A stretch of DNA of 60,136 nt from Pseudomonadota bacterium (GTDB lineage Bacteria > Pseudomonadota > Gammaproteobacteria > Thiotrichales > Thiotrichaceae). The stretch covers positions 1-60,136 of the forward strand of contig PDPH01000054.1 in the NCBI GenBank assembly GCA_002747435.1, given 5' to 3'. Every line of letters starts with the position of its first letter. Positions within the stretch are counted from its first letter, which is position 1. Shown here in pieces: positions 46,142 through 55,526 of the stretch. A model generated the notes under the pieces. The model ran no database searches, was not told where the DNA came from, and worked only from the letters and a program-made list of their open reading frames with translations. Both the position numbers and the translations under genes were made by a program.

Positions 46142-47839
46142 TTACACCAGTATCATTTCATTGTGGCCTGCATTGGCCGGAACCATCGGATAAACATTAC
46201 TTTCAGCTTTGGTCATGAAATCCATGAACACCAGTCGATTTTTCATCGCCATGGCTTCTTTTAAAGCAGCTTCGACATCACTCGGCTTTTTAATACGCAT
46301 GCCGATATGACCATAAGCCTCAGCCAACTTAACGAAGTCAGGCTGTGTATCCATATAAGACATTGCATAACGCTTCTGATAGAAGAACTCCTGCCACTGA
46401 CGTACCATGCCTAAATAGCCATTATTCAAGGTAATAATCTTAATAGGTAATTGATATTGCAGGCAGGTCGCTAGCTCCTGAATGCACATCTGAATACTGC
46501 CATCACCTGTCACACAAGCGACCGTGGCATCGGGGTGGGCAATTTGCACGCCCATTGCAGCAGGTAAACCAAAACCCATTGTTCCCAATCCACCTGAATT
46601 AATCCAACGGTTTGGCTTATCGAACTTGTAGAATTGCGCAGTCCACATTTGATGCTGCCCTACATCGGAAGCAATGTAAGCATCTCCGCCCGTGACTTCC
46701 CAGAGCTTTTCCAAAACATATTGAGCACGAATAGATTCAGCATCTTGCTCATACTTTAGACAGTCTGTTTTGCGCCAGTCATTAATCTGTTGCCACCAAC
46801 TTGCCAAACTGCCCTTATCAGGTCGCTCTGAACGGCTACGTATTTCTTCCAATAAATCCTGCAAAACATTTTTGACATCACCCACAATAGGCACATCAAC
46901 CTTTACATTCTTGGAAATGGAAGCAGGATCAATATCAACATGGATAACGCGCGCAGACGGGCAGAACTTTTCGACATTGCCAGTGACACGGTCATCAAAA
47001 CGCGCCCCAATTGCAACGACTAAATCCGCTTGGTGCATAGCAGTATTTGCCTCAAACGTACCATGCATGCCCAACATACCTACGAACTGTTTATCGGTTG
47101 CAGGATAAGAGCCCAAGCCCATTAAGGTATTGGTAATTGGGAAATTTAACTCGCGTGTCAACGCTGTTAATGTCTCGGAAGCCCCAGCAAGAATAACACC
47201 ACCGCCGGTATACAAAATTGGCTTTTTTGCTTCCAGCATCAAGTCAACCGCACGGCGAATTTGCCGTTTATTGCCCTTAACCGTTGGGTTATAAGAGCGA
47301 ATACTGATTGTTTCCGGGTAGGAAAACTCATGGCGTGTCATGGTAATATCTTTAGGAATATCGACCAATACCGGCCCAGGTCTGCCCGTACTGGCAATAT
47401 AAAACGCCTTTTTAATGGTTTCAGCCAGATCAGCAACATTGGTGACAAGAAAATTATGCTTTACACAGGGGCGAGTAATTCCAACAATATCTACTTCCTG
47501 AAACGCATCATTGCCAATTAGAGCGCGTGGCACTTGTCCGGTAAACACTACCAGCGGTACCGAGTCCATATAAGCATCTGCAATCCCGGTCACCGCATTG
47601 GTTGCACCAGGGCCAGATGTCACCACTACCACACCTGGTTTGTTGGTCGATTTGGCGTAACCTTCGGCTGCGTGTACAGCCCCTTGCTCATGTCTTACCA
47701 GAATATGGTTGATCTTATCCGCTTCCTTGTACAATGCGTCGTAAATGTACAAGACAGCACCACCCGGATACCCGAAAACGGTATCAACCCCTTCTGCCTT
47801 TAGACACTCAACGAATATCTCGGCACCGGTCAATTCCAC
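46142..47839 (-). CDS. ilvI: Acetolactate synthase large subunit, biosynthetic
   Basis: 565 residues with a GTG start at 47839, six bases after AGGAG. Thiamine diphosphate enzyme: catalytic Glu in RHEQGAVHAAEGYAKST, FAD-binding middle domain, and the ThDP motif GDGSIQMCIQELATCLQYQL. It makes acetolactate or acetohydroxybutyrate, the first common step to Val, Leu and Ile. The upstream gap to 48102 (263 bases) holds no supported ORF; I did not find a clear leader peptide. Confidence 0.96.
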   Translation of the reverse strand: MELTGAEIFVECLKAEGVDTVFGYPGGAVLYIYDALYKEADKINHILVRHEQGAVHAAEGYAKSTNKPGVVVVTSGPGATNAVTGIADAYMDSVPLVVFTGQVPRALIGNDAFQEVDIVGITRPCVKHNFLVTNVADLAETIKKAFYIASTGRPGPVLVDIPKDITMTRHEFSYPETISIRSYNPTVKGNKRQIRRAVDLMLEAKKPILYTGGGVILAGASETLTALTRELNFPITNTLMGLGSYPATDKQFVGMLGMHGTFEANTAMHQADLVVAIGARFDDRVTGNVEKFCPSARVIHVDIDPASISKNVKVDVPIVGDVKNVLQDLLEEIRSRSERPDKGSLASWWQQINDWRKTDCLKYEQDAESIRAQYVLEKLWEVTGGDAYIASDVGQHQMWTAQFYKFDKPNRWINSGGLGTMGFGLPAAMGVQIAHPDATVACVTGDGSIQMCIQELATCLQYQLPIKIITLNNGYLGMVRQWQEFFYQKRYAMSYMDTQPDFVKLAEAYGHIGMRIKKPSDVEAALKEAMAMKNRLVFMDFMTKAESNVYPMVPANAGHNEMILV

Positions 47840-48102
47840 ACTAAACTCCTGAGTTAGGGTTCAAAAAGAAAAGAGACGAATCATAATACGATTTTGCCCG
47901 CAATTCATCCTAGAAAAACAGAGATCACTAATATTCTGGCAAAATCGCGCTATAAAGCGACTAAAAGCGGATAGTTTCAACCACGAGCATCACCTCGCTG
48001 ATAATCTTGCTGATAATATTGAGTATATGACAGGGTAAGCATCTAGCTTTATACTCTTTAGTCTTGCTTATTGTCTCTTAAAACTCATACCCCTAATAAA
48101 CC

Positions 48103-49884
48103 ATGCAACTACAAGCGCGTCCCTGCCCCAATCCTGCTATTCTCAACACAAATAGCCTCCACCCTACGCCGCTCATTCACCGTATTCTTGCTACGCGCGG
48201 CCTACAAAGCAGTGATGACTTACAGTTCAGTTTACGCCAACTCCATCCAGTCAGCACCTTAGCGGGCGTACAGCAAGCTGCACAATTATTAGCACAAGCG
48301 ATTACTGAACAACGCACTATTTTAATCGTCGGTGACTATGATGCAGATGGTGCAACAGCAACGGCTGTGACAGTACGTGCTTTACGCATGATGGGGCATC
48401 AAGCCGTTCACTTTTTAGTGCCTGACCGCTTCAAATATGGCTATGGTTTAACCCCCGATATTGTAAAGCTGGCAGAAGCCTTCCAACCCTGGCTATTAAT
48501 GACTGTAGATAATGGTGTGTCCAGTATCGAAGGCGTAGCAGCAGCCAAAGCTTTAGGTTACAAAACACTGATTACTGATCATCATTTACCCGGTGAACAC
48601 TTGCCAGATAGCGATGTTATGGTCAACCCCAATCAACCCGGTGATACTTTTCCTTCCAAAATGCTGGCTGGTGTCGGTGTCGTGTTTTATGTCATGCTGG
48701 CACTGAAGCAAGCGCTACTCAAACGCAATTACTTTGCACAAAATGGCCTGGCTGAACCCAATCTTACCCGCTTACTGGGTTTGGTCGCACTTGGCACAGT
48801 CGCCGATGTAGTACCTTTAGATGCTAATAATCGTATTTTGGTCGAACAAGGCTTGCGTCGTATTCGTGCCGGACAATGCCAAGCAGGTATTCAAGCTTTG
48901 CTACAATCAGCCGGACGCAAGCCACAGCGCGTTGTCAGCAATGATTTTGGCTATGCGTGCGGCCCTAGGCTGAATGCAGCAGGACGCTTATCAGATATGT
49001 CCATAGGCATACGCTGTTTACTGACAGACGACTGGCAGGAAGCGCTGCAACTGGCAACACAACTGAATCAGTTAAACAATGAACGCAAGCGCATTGAAGC
49101 GGATATGAAAGACGATGCCGAACAGATTATTCTGTCTTTAGGCTTTGACAATCACAGTAGCGATTTACCGCCTATTATGTGTTTGCATCAAGCGGACTGG
49201 CATGAAGGCGTGATAGGCATACTCGCCTCGCGTATCAAAGAACGTTATTACCGCCCCACTATTGTCTTTGCCAATGCAGAAGATGGACTGGTAAAAGGTT
49301 CAGCGCGCTGTATTGAAGGCTTACACATGCGCGACCTCATTGATGAGGTGGCTACACTTAATCCAGGTATGATTTCCCGTTTTGGCGGTCATGCTATGGC
49401 AGCCGGTTTAAGCTTACCTGCTCATCGACTCGATGACTTTAGTAAGGCGATTACCCATGCCGTTAAACGCCACCTTAAACCAGATACCTTTAACGAAGTG
49501 CTGTTTACCGATGGCGAATTAAGTCCAGAAGACATGACATTAGAAATAGCTGAACAATTACGCGATATAGCACCTTGGGGACAATGGTTTCCAGAGCCGC
49601 AATTCAGCGGCTACTTTCGTATTCATCAACTGCGTATTCTCAAAGATGTGCATGTCAAAGCTGAGCTGTTCCCCCTAAAGCAGGTAAATGGCCTTACTGG
49701 CAATATGAGCAACACTATTAGCCATATCGACGGCAATATTGATGCTATTGATTTTTTCGCAGATTTAGCTAGCTGGCCTGCGATGGGTGAAGTAGTGCAT
49801 TTATTATATCGATTAAATGTCAATGAATTTCGTGGCAAGCGCTCCTTGCAATTAATGGTGGAACAAGTACTGGAACCCCACTAA
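48103..49884 (+). CDS. recJ: Single-stranded-DNA exonuclease RecJ
   Basis: 593 residues. DHH phosphoesterase motifs: VGDYDADGATATAVTVRALR, MTVDNGVSSIEG, LITDHHLPGEH, then the DHHA1 domain with SRFGGHAMAAGLSLP and a C-terminal OB fold. It degrades 5' single-stranded DNA in RecF recombination and mismatch repair. The start has a poor ribosome site. The upstream region has two copies of GCTGATAAT near 48000. Confidence 0.96.
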   Translation: MQLQARPCPNPAILNTNSLHPTPLIHRILATRGLQSSDDLQFSLRQLHPVSTLAGVQQAAQLLAQAITEQRTILIVGDYDADGATATAVTVRALRMMGHQAVHFLVPDRFKYGYGLTPDIVKLAEAFQPWLLMTVDNGVSSIEGVAAAKALGYKTLITDHHLPGEHLPDSDVMVNPNQPGDTFPSKMLAGVGVVFYVMLALKQALLKRNYFAQNGLAEPNLTRLLGLVALGTVADVVPLDANNRILVEQGLRRIRAGQCQAGIQALLQSAGRKPQRVVSNDFGYACGPRLNAAGRLSDMSIGIRCLLTDDWQEALQLATQLNQLNNERKRIEADMKDDAEQIILSLGFDNHSSDLPPIMCLHQADWHEGVIGILASRIKERYYRPTIVFANAEDGLVKGSARCIEGLHMRDLIDEVATLNPGMISRFGGHAMAAGLSLPAHRLDDFSKAITHAVKRHLKPDTFNEVLFTDGELSPEDMTLEIAEQLRDIAPWGQWFPEPQFSGYFRIHQLRILKDVHVKAELFPLKQVNGLTGNMSNTISHIDGNIDAIDFFADLASWPAMGEVVHLLYRLNVNEFRGKRSLQLMVEQVLEPH

Positions 49885-49902
49885 AACCACAGACTGCTCA
49901 GC

Positions 49903-50535
49903 ATGAACTCGCACACCAATAAATTAGGGTTTTGGACACGCCTAAAAAATTGGCTCTTGCCGCCGTTGCTTTTATTTTGGCTGATTTGTCTGCCATTGGC
50001 TCTGCTTGTTTATACCCCTTGGGCTTATCAGGTGAATTGTCATTGGAACAAGCGTTGTGAACGCTTGGGAACTGAGCTAAGCAAACGCAGTATGCTTGAA
50101 ATCAGCCAATTTTTCCGTCATCAGTATCAACTGCAATCACCTTGGTCAGAAACAGAACAACTGCATATGCAGGAAGTGCGTGTCATATATGACAGCAGCT
50201 TTTTAGTGTTTGCACTGATCAGCCTGCTATTGTTGCTAGAATGGCGCTTTGGAGGTGGCGTCGCACAACTAGGTCGTCATGCTAAAGGCAGCTTGTGGTT
50301 AATCGGTATTTTGTCGGCTGCTATTGCACTGCTTAGCCCCTTTTTTAGTTACTTTTGGATGGAAATCTTTCATCCACTGGTGTTTGATAATGAACGCTGG
50401 CGTACCACGCCTCAGGATATTTCCTGGTATCTTATGCCCAAAAATTTCTTTTTGCGTGTGTCTATTTTTATAGCTTTGAGCGCTTTACTGCTCAATCTAT
50501 TACTAATACGTTTACTGCCGTCTCATCATAAATAG
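49903..50535 (+). CDS. Integral membrane protein, DUF1461/Lit-like
   Basis: 210 residues, about four membrane helices (near 20-42, 102-120, 137-157, 185-202). The motif FHPLVFDNERWRTTPQDISW followed by LMPKNFF matches the DUF1461 (TIGR01906) pattern, FHxxxFxxxxW then P-x-x-FF. That family includes Lit, the lipoprotein intramolecular acyltransferase of Firmicutes. Whether this homologue has such activity is unknown. It lies 18 bases after recJ. Confidence 0.65.
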   Translation: MNSHTNKLGFWTRLKNWLLPPLLLFWLICLPLALLVYTPWAYQVNCHWNKRCERLGTELSKRSMLEISQFFRHQYQLQSPWSETEQLHMQEVRVIYDSSFLVFALISLLLLLEWRFGGGVAQLGRHAKGSLWLIGILSAAIALLSPFFSYFWMEIFHPLVFDNERWRTTPQDISWYLMPKNFFLRVSIFIALSALLLNLLLIRLLPSHHK

Positions 50536-50627
50536 GTTTAGTCATTTACATTGGAATTGCGTATGATTAGCAGCCCTTGGAGCATAAGCTAAGCACACTG
50601 GTTAAAAATCACCCTTAAAAATACCCC

Positions 50628-51758
50628 ATGACATTCAATACAACTGAAGACATTATTGCAGACCTTGCTGCCGGTAAAATGGTCATCATTGTGGATGATG
50701 AAGGCCGCGAAAATGAAGGTGATCTTGTTATGATTGCCTCAATGGTACGCCCGGAAAATATTAATTTCATGGTGACACAGGCGCGTGGACTAGTTTGCCT
50801 GACCCTGACACGCGAACGCTGCAAACAACTAAATCTGCCATTGATGGTTTCTACTACTGATCAATATCTCACGACTAATTTTACGCTATCGATTGAAGCA
50901 GCCGAAGGCGTCACAACCGGCATTTCAGCTTATGACCGTGCACATACTGTACGCACTGCGGTAGCGCCAAACGCCACCGCCACCGACATTCGGCAACCAG
51001 GACATATTTTCCCGATTATGGCGCAGCCCGGAGGTGTATTGACCCGTGCCGGACACACTGAGGCAGGTTGCGACCTTGCTCAATTGTCAGGCTTTGAACC
51101 CGCCGCAGTCATTGTCGAAATTATGAATGAAGACGGTACGATGGCGCGCCGTCCTGATCTGGAAAAATTTGCCCAAAAACACCAGTTAAAAATGGGCAGC
51201 ATAGAAGATCTGATTCGCTACCGACTGGAAAACGAAAAAACGACTGAACGTGTTTTTGAACGCGAAGTACAAAGTGAACTGGGACGCTTCAAACTATATG
51301 CCTACCAAGAAGTTACCCGCAATGATATTCATCTGGCTTTGGTAAAAGGTGAAATTAAACCAGACCAAGCAACACTGGTGCGTGTACACCTAGAAAATGA
51401 ATTATGCGACTTGCTGGCGTTGCAAGAAAAGGCATGCGGTTGGCCTTTGCGTGATACTATGCACCGCATTAATGCAGAAGGGAATGGCGTGATTGTGGTT
51501 TTACGCCGCCCTATGGACGGCAATGAATTGTTAAAACAGTTAAAAGCATTTGAATCACAAGCCACGCTACAGGACAATAAAGACAATAGTGTTCAGGAAA
51601 ACAGCAGCGCCTCGCCCGCCGACCTAAAAACCTATGGCATAGGTGCACAAATTCTTGCTGACTTGGGTGTACAGCGCATGCGCGTCATGAGCGCCCCCAA
51701 ACGTTTCCTCGGCATTGGCGGCTTCGGGCTGGAAGTCGTGGACTATATACACGACTAA
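50628..51758 (+). CDS. ribBA: Bifunctional riboflavin protein RibBA with degenerate GTP cyclohydrolase domain
   Basis: 376 residues. The N-terminal 3,4-dihydroxy-2-butanone-4-phosphate synthase (DDEGRENEGDLVMIASMVRP, RAGHTEAGCDLAQLSGF) is complete. The C-terminal domain (from about 215) aligns with RibA but has RVHLENELCDLL where the zinc-binding cysteines should be (RVHSEC...CDC), so GTP cyclohydrolase II activity is probably lost. Such RibBX forms are known in proteobacteria; a separate ribA should exist elsewhere. No FMN riboswitch lies in the short upstream gap. ribH and nusB follow. Confidence 0.93.
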   Translation: MTFNTTEDIIADLAAGKMVIIVDDEGRENEGDLVMIASMVRPENINFMVTQARGLVCLTLTRERCKQLNLPLMVSTTDQYLTTNFTLSIEAAEGVTTGISAYDRAHTVRTAVAPNATATDIRQPGHIFPIMAQPGGVLTRAGHTEAGCDLAQLSGFEPAAVIVEIMNEDGTMARRPDLEKFAQKHQLKMGSIEDLIRYRLENEKTTERVFEREVQSELGRFKLYAYQEVTRNDIHLALVKGEIKPDQATLVRVHLENELCDLLALQEKACGWPLRDTMHRINAEGNGVIVVLRRPMDGNELLKQLKAFESQATLQDNKDNSVQENSSASPADLKTYGIGAQILADLGVQRMRVMSAPKRFLGIGGFGLEVVDYIHD

Positions 51759-51789
51759 ACCCACTACGACTGAAGGATAGATTAATGAC

Positions 51790-52266
51790 ATGAGTACAAT
51801 TAAAACCATTGAAGGTAATTTTGCTCCCCTAAAAGCACGCTATGGCATAGTAGTAGCACGCTTTAATAGTTTTATTGTGGAAAGCCTATTGTCCGGCGCA
51901 TTGGATGCGCTGCATCGTCATGGCATTGCGGACGAAGATATTGAAATCGTGCGCGTTCCTGGGGCGTATGAATTACCACTCGTTACACAGTCTATGGCTG
52001 TCAATGGTGATTATGATGCCATTATTGCACTCGGTGCTATTATTCGTGGCGGCACGCCCCACTTTGATTATGTAGCAGGAGAAACTGCCAAAGGCTTGGC
52101 GAGTGTTAGCCTGCACCACGATATTCCAGTGATTTTGGGTGTTTTAACCACCGATACGATTGAACAAGCCATTGAACGGGCAGGCACTAAAGCCGGTAAT
52201 AAAGGTGCTGAAGCAGCTTTGGGGGCAATAGAAATGGTTTCACTATTGGATAAACTGCGTAACTAA
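51790..52266 (+). CDS. ribH: 6,7-dimethyl-8-ribityllumazine synthase
   Basis: 158 residues with the family motifs [45 protein letters not shown] and the catalytic His in that last segment. It condenses the RibB product with the pyrimidine to lumazine, the step before riboflavin synthase. AAGGA lies 13 bases before the chosen ATG. Confidence 0.97.
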   Translation: MSTIKTIEGNFAPLKARYGIVVARFNSFIVESLLSGALDALHRHGIADEDIEIVRVPGAYELPLVTQSMAVNGDYDAIIALGAIIRGGTPHFDYVAGETAKGLASVSLHHDIPVILGVLTTDTIEQAIERAGTKAGNKGAEAALGAIEMVSLLDKLRN

Positions 52267-52267
52267 T

Positions 52268-52747
52268 ATGGCTCGACGACCCAACGAAATGCAACAATTG
52301 ATTGCACGGCGACGTGTCGCTCGGAAGCTTGCCATGATGGGTACTTACCAATGGCTGATCACAGGTAACTCCTTTCAAGACATCTATCACTATTTTCAAC
52401 AAGATCTTGATTTAGCTAAAGATTTTCGCAAAAGTGATGCCGCTTTTTTTCACCAGCTCTTGCGTTGCGCCATTGATAATAAAGCGCAATTAAGCGCTAC
52501 CATTGAACCTTATATCCATCGTAAACTGCATCAAATTGACATGATTGAACATGCAGTCTTACGCATTGCCACCTGTGAGCTATTAAATCACCCCGAAACA
52601 CCTTATAAAGTGGTCGTGAATGAAGCAGTCAATCTGACTAAAAAGTTCGGCGCAGAACAGGCACATAAATTCGTTAATGGCGTATTGGATAAAATAGCTA
52701 GTCAGACACGCCCATTGGAAGTACCTAGCCGCCATCCACCAGATTAA
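52268..52747 (+). CDS. nusB: Transcription antitermination factor NusB
   Basis: 159 residues, all-helical, beginning RRRVARKLAMMGTYQWLITG after a short basic extension, with HQIDMIEHAVLRIATCELLN and VVNEAVNLTKKFGAEQAHKF. NusB with S10 binds boxA RNA and helps rRNA antitermination. It starts one base after the ribH stop; ribH-nusB linkage is common in proteobacteria. Confidence 0.97.
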   Translation: MARRPNEMQQLIARRRVARKLAMMGTYQWLITGNSFQDIYHYFQQDLDLAKDFRKSDAAFFHQLLRCAIDNKAQLSATIEPYIHRKLHQIDMIEHAVLRIATCELLNHPETPYKVVVNEAVNLTKKFGAEQAHKFVNGVLDKIASQTRPLEVPSRHPPD

Positions 52748-52873
52748 ACGCGACCACCGCCACTAGTTGACTTTTTCAAACTACGAAAACCTTTCACCGC
52801 AACTGCAAAGATTTTGCATAAAAAGGGCGTAGCATGGTTGCTATTCCATACAAAACAATAAGGAATCAACAAT

Positions 52874-53017
52874 ATGCAAGCAGTTGCTCAAGTACATCCA
52901 AAAAATTCAGAAAAAACACCTTCTCCACAAATGTGCACATACACGCTGAAAAAAATTCAACGCACCAAAGATTGGCACAAACGCATGGAAAAGTTATTTG
53001 CTCAACAAAGTTATTAA
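52874..53017 (+). CDS. Small basic protein of 47 residues, uncharacterised
   Basis: ATG 52874 with AAGGA nine bases upstream; 47 codons to TAA at 53015. It begins MQAVAQVHPKNSEKTPSPQM and continues as a Lys/Arg/Trp-rich helix (TLKKIQRTKDWHKRMEKLFA). There is no signal peptide or membrane helix. It is convergent with, and only 3 bases from, the gene ending at 53021. The ribosome site and amphipathic helix argue for a real small gene; the function is unknown. Confidence 0.5.
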   Translation: MQAVAQVHPKNSEKTPSPQMCTYTLKKIQRTKDWHKRMEKLFAQQSY

Positions 53018-53020
53018 AAA

Positions 53021-53458
53021 CTAATAGCGTTTTAAACTAGCCATATTCCAAAGGCCATTAAAATCCAAGCTAATAACGTACAAGAATGCCGCGACCATAA
53101 AAAAGATTATTCCCCATAAAATAACCTTAACATAGCGCATCTGCCTGATCAGGGAGTGCTCTTTATATTGCCGTAAAGGTTGGCGCGGCTCATAACGATT
53201 TTTAGCGTTAAAAGCAGAAAAATCAATTTCTAGCTCGTCACCTGCAAAATGGTAAATCAATGCCTCTACCAAAGGCGTTTCCCGCGAGTAAACCGCATGA
53301 ATCGCATTGACCACACCATCCTTATCTAAATCAGCAATTGCATTAACCTTACGCGGGATACCCTTTTCATCGCTTAATAACCAAATCATTGAACCTTTAC
53401 CCGGAGAAATTTCTTTGCGAGAGACCTCATGAATCGTAAATTTTTTTTTCATTATCAT
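53021..53458 (-). CDS. Small membrane-anchored protein, uncharacterised
   Basis: 145 residues from the first ATG of ATG-ATA-ATG at 53458. A soluble N-terminal beta-rich part of about 100 residues contains DLDKDGVVNAIHAVYSRETP, an EF-hand-like acidic stretch, followed by one C-terminal membrane helix (about 108-132). It is downstream of yqiJ-yqiK on the same strand with a hairpin between them. No family recognised; an accessory role with the flotillin-like protein is inferred from position only. Confidence 0.55.
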   Translation of the reverse strand: MIMKKKFTIHEVSRKEISPGKGSMIWLLSDEKGIPRKVNAIADLDKDGVVNAIHAVYSRETPLVEALIYHFAGDELEIDFSAFNAKNRYEPRQPLRQYKEHSLIRQMRYVKVILWGIIFFMVAAFLYVISLDFNGLWNMASLKRY

Positions 53459-53499
53459 TAAAACTGGAGAATGGTTTTATTAATTTTTTTATTATCGGC

Positions 53500-53523
53500 A
53501 CAGAGCCTTCTACAAGGCTCTGT
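53500..53523. terminator. Hairpin after yqiK
   Basis: ACAGAGCCT and AGGCTCTGT form a perfect 9-bp stem around a short loop, between the yqiK stop and the small membrane protein gene. On the minus strand a T-run does not follow directly, so it may attenuate or protect the mRNA end rather than fully terminate. Confidence 0.5.
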
Positions 53524-53546
53524 TACACAAGCATCATTTCAGAAAG

Positions 53547-55490
53547 CTATGAACTGGCCTTTTGATTATTTAAAAACTGCTTGATCAAGGCTTCAGCCGT
53601 CGGACTTTTGGAAACGACACCTTCAATGGATTTACCCAACGACAATGAGCGGGCAAAGGCATTAAAAAAGTCGCCATCACCCCCCACCAAGTCAATCTTG
53701 GCATTAGCCAAGGCACTCGCCATGGCTTTGGCATTTTCAATTGACATTTTTTCTCGTGCAGCAATATCCGCCATTGCCTGCTCGTAATCTTTTTCCAGCT
53801 TGAGGCGGAATTCCTCGTGAGTGCGCGCTTCCTCAGACATTTGTGCCATAGCCTTGAATTTCTCAATAAGACCATCAGCCTCAGCTTGAAAACGAGTGCG
53901 AATAACCTCTGCTTCCGCCAGACCTTTCTCCTTATTGCCGCGTGCTTCCGCCAAAGCAATCTGTTCTTGTCCTTTGGCTTCAGCCTCCAATCTTTCTTCC
54001 AATATCTTAGCCTGCATCAGGCCTTCTTTTTCGCGGGCAACGGCTTGCACTTCAATAATACGCGCCTCAGCCAAGCCTTCTTGTTCACGAGCAGCCGCTT
54101 CAGCTTCACGTACCTGTGCTTTTGCCAAACCAGGAGCCGCTTGCTCAGCTTGTAAACCTTCAGCCAACTGCTTCTTAGCATCAGCCTGTTTTGCTGAAGC
54201 TTCCAGCTCAGCCGCCGCCAAAGTATTAATCTCCTGCGCCTTAAATTTGGCTTTCGCTTCATCCGCTTCAGCTTGCTTGACTTGTTTAACCAATTCTTCT
54301 TCAGCTTCAGCTTGTGCATTGAGGATAGTCGTCTGCTTGAGACGTTCGGCCTCGGACACCTCACGTACTGCTTTAATCTTTTCTTCTTGCTCAGCGACTG
54401 TACGTTCAACAGCAATACGCTCTCGAATCGTATTCGCAATTTCAGCTTTTTGTTCTTCCAGCGCTTTTTCTTTTTCAATACGCTGTAATTCTACTTCACG
54501 CTCACGCGCCACCACTTCCAAATCACGGGCACGATTCACCTTTTCTGACTCAATCGCCACGGCACGCAAGCGATTATGTGAAGCAACCTCTACTTCACGC
54601 TTGCGATTTTCCTCCAGAATATCCACTTGCTGTGCTGTCGCAATACGTGCCTGTTCGGAGCGCAAGCGCTCTTCTTCACGAATTTTTGCCGCTTCCGCTT
54701 CTTCGCGTGCCTGAATAGACTCAATTTCACGTTTTTGCCGTGCGGTAGCATCAGCTTCCTGACGCTCTAATGCCAACATCGCTTCTTGGGTTTCGACATC
54801 TTTTTTCTTAATCGCCAGTTGTTCATTGCGCTCTAGCTCATTGGTGTACACATTCTGGCTAGCTGTCAGCTCAGTAATCTTACGAATCCCTTCAGCATCC
54901 AAAATATTATTCGAGTCCAGTGCAGATTTAGGGGTTTGTTCTAAATAATCAATGGCAACATCTTCTAATGAATAGCCATTTAAATCATCGCCAATTACTT
55001 CTTTTATTTTGTCACGGAAATTAATACGATTCTCAAACAGTTCAACAAAATCCATTTGCTTACCAACTGTTTTTAAAGCTTCAGCAAACTTGGCATTAAA
55101 CAACTCATTGACAGCCGATTTGTCTGATGCACGATCTACTCCAATGGACTTAGCCACTTTCAATACACTTTGCGCAGTTTCTTCGACCCGTAAGTAAAAA
55201 GCTACACTAATATCAGCGCGAATATTATCACGACAAATTAGCCCTTCTTTATTCATACGATCCAATTGCAAAGTCACCAAGGAAATTCGCATTAATTCCT
55301 TTTTATTAATAATCGGCCAGACAATGCCTCCGGTAAATTTAACTTTAGGTGTGTCACTCGTATCATTAATAATCAGCGCCCAGCCTTGTGGCACTTTGAC
55401 ATAAAAGCGGGTCACGGCAATAATCAGGCCAACAAAAATAATGACCGCAACCACTACTAAAACCATAAATGTAATGGATAAAGTTTCCAT
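53547..55490 (-). CDS. yqiK: Flotillin-like SPFH-domain protein (YqiK family)
   Basis: 647 residues. One N-terminal membrane helix (about 8-28), SPFH/band 7 domain to about residue 190 (VTRFYVKVPQGWALIINDTS; LEDVAIDYLEQTPKSALDSN), then a very long Glu/Ala/Lys-rich coiled coil (about 210-560), and a short C-terminal region (KIDLVGGDGDFFNAFARSLS). These proteins form membrane microdomain scaffolds. The NfeD-like partner is encoded immediately upstream, the standard YqiJ-YqiK pair. Confidence 0.92.
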   Translation of the reverse strand: METLSITFMVLVVVAVIIFVGLIIAVTRFYVKVPQGWALIINDTSDTPKVKFTGGIVWPIINKKELMRISLVTLQLDRMNKEGLICRDNIRADISVAFYLRVEETAQSVLKVAKSIGVDRASDKSAVNELFNAKFAEALKTVGKQMDFVELFENRINFRDKIKEVIGDDLNGYSLEDVAIDYLEQTPKSALDSNNILDAEGIRKITELTASQNVYTNELERNEQLAIKKKDVETQEAMLALERQEADATARQKREIESIQAREEAEAAKIREEERLRSEQARIATAQQVDILEENRKREVEVASHNRLRAVAIESEKVNRARDLEVVAREREVELQRIEKEKALEEQKAEIANTIRERIAVERTVAEQEEKIKAVREVSEAERLKQTTILNAQAEAEEELVKQVKQAEADEAKAKFKAQEINTLAAAELEASAKQADAKKQLAEGLQAEQAAPGLAKAQVREAEAAAREQEGLAEARIIEVQAVAREKEGLMQAKILEERLEAEAKGQEQIALAEARGNKEKGLAEAEVIRTRFQAEADGLIEKFKAMAQMSEEARTHEEFRLKLEKDYEQAMADIAAREKMSIENAKAMASALANAKIDLVGGDGDFFNAFARSLSLGKSIEGVVSKSPTAEALIKQFLNNQKASS

Positions 55491-55526
55491 ACTGGACTCC
55501 TGTAAGTTTTTATTTTGTAATTTGAT

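Noticed and set aside
53896..54714. 272-codon plus-strand open frame
   Set aside because: It is antisense to the Glu/Ala-rich coiled coil of yqiK; its Ser/Ala/Arg monotony is the mirror of that codon usage, and it has no ribosome site.
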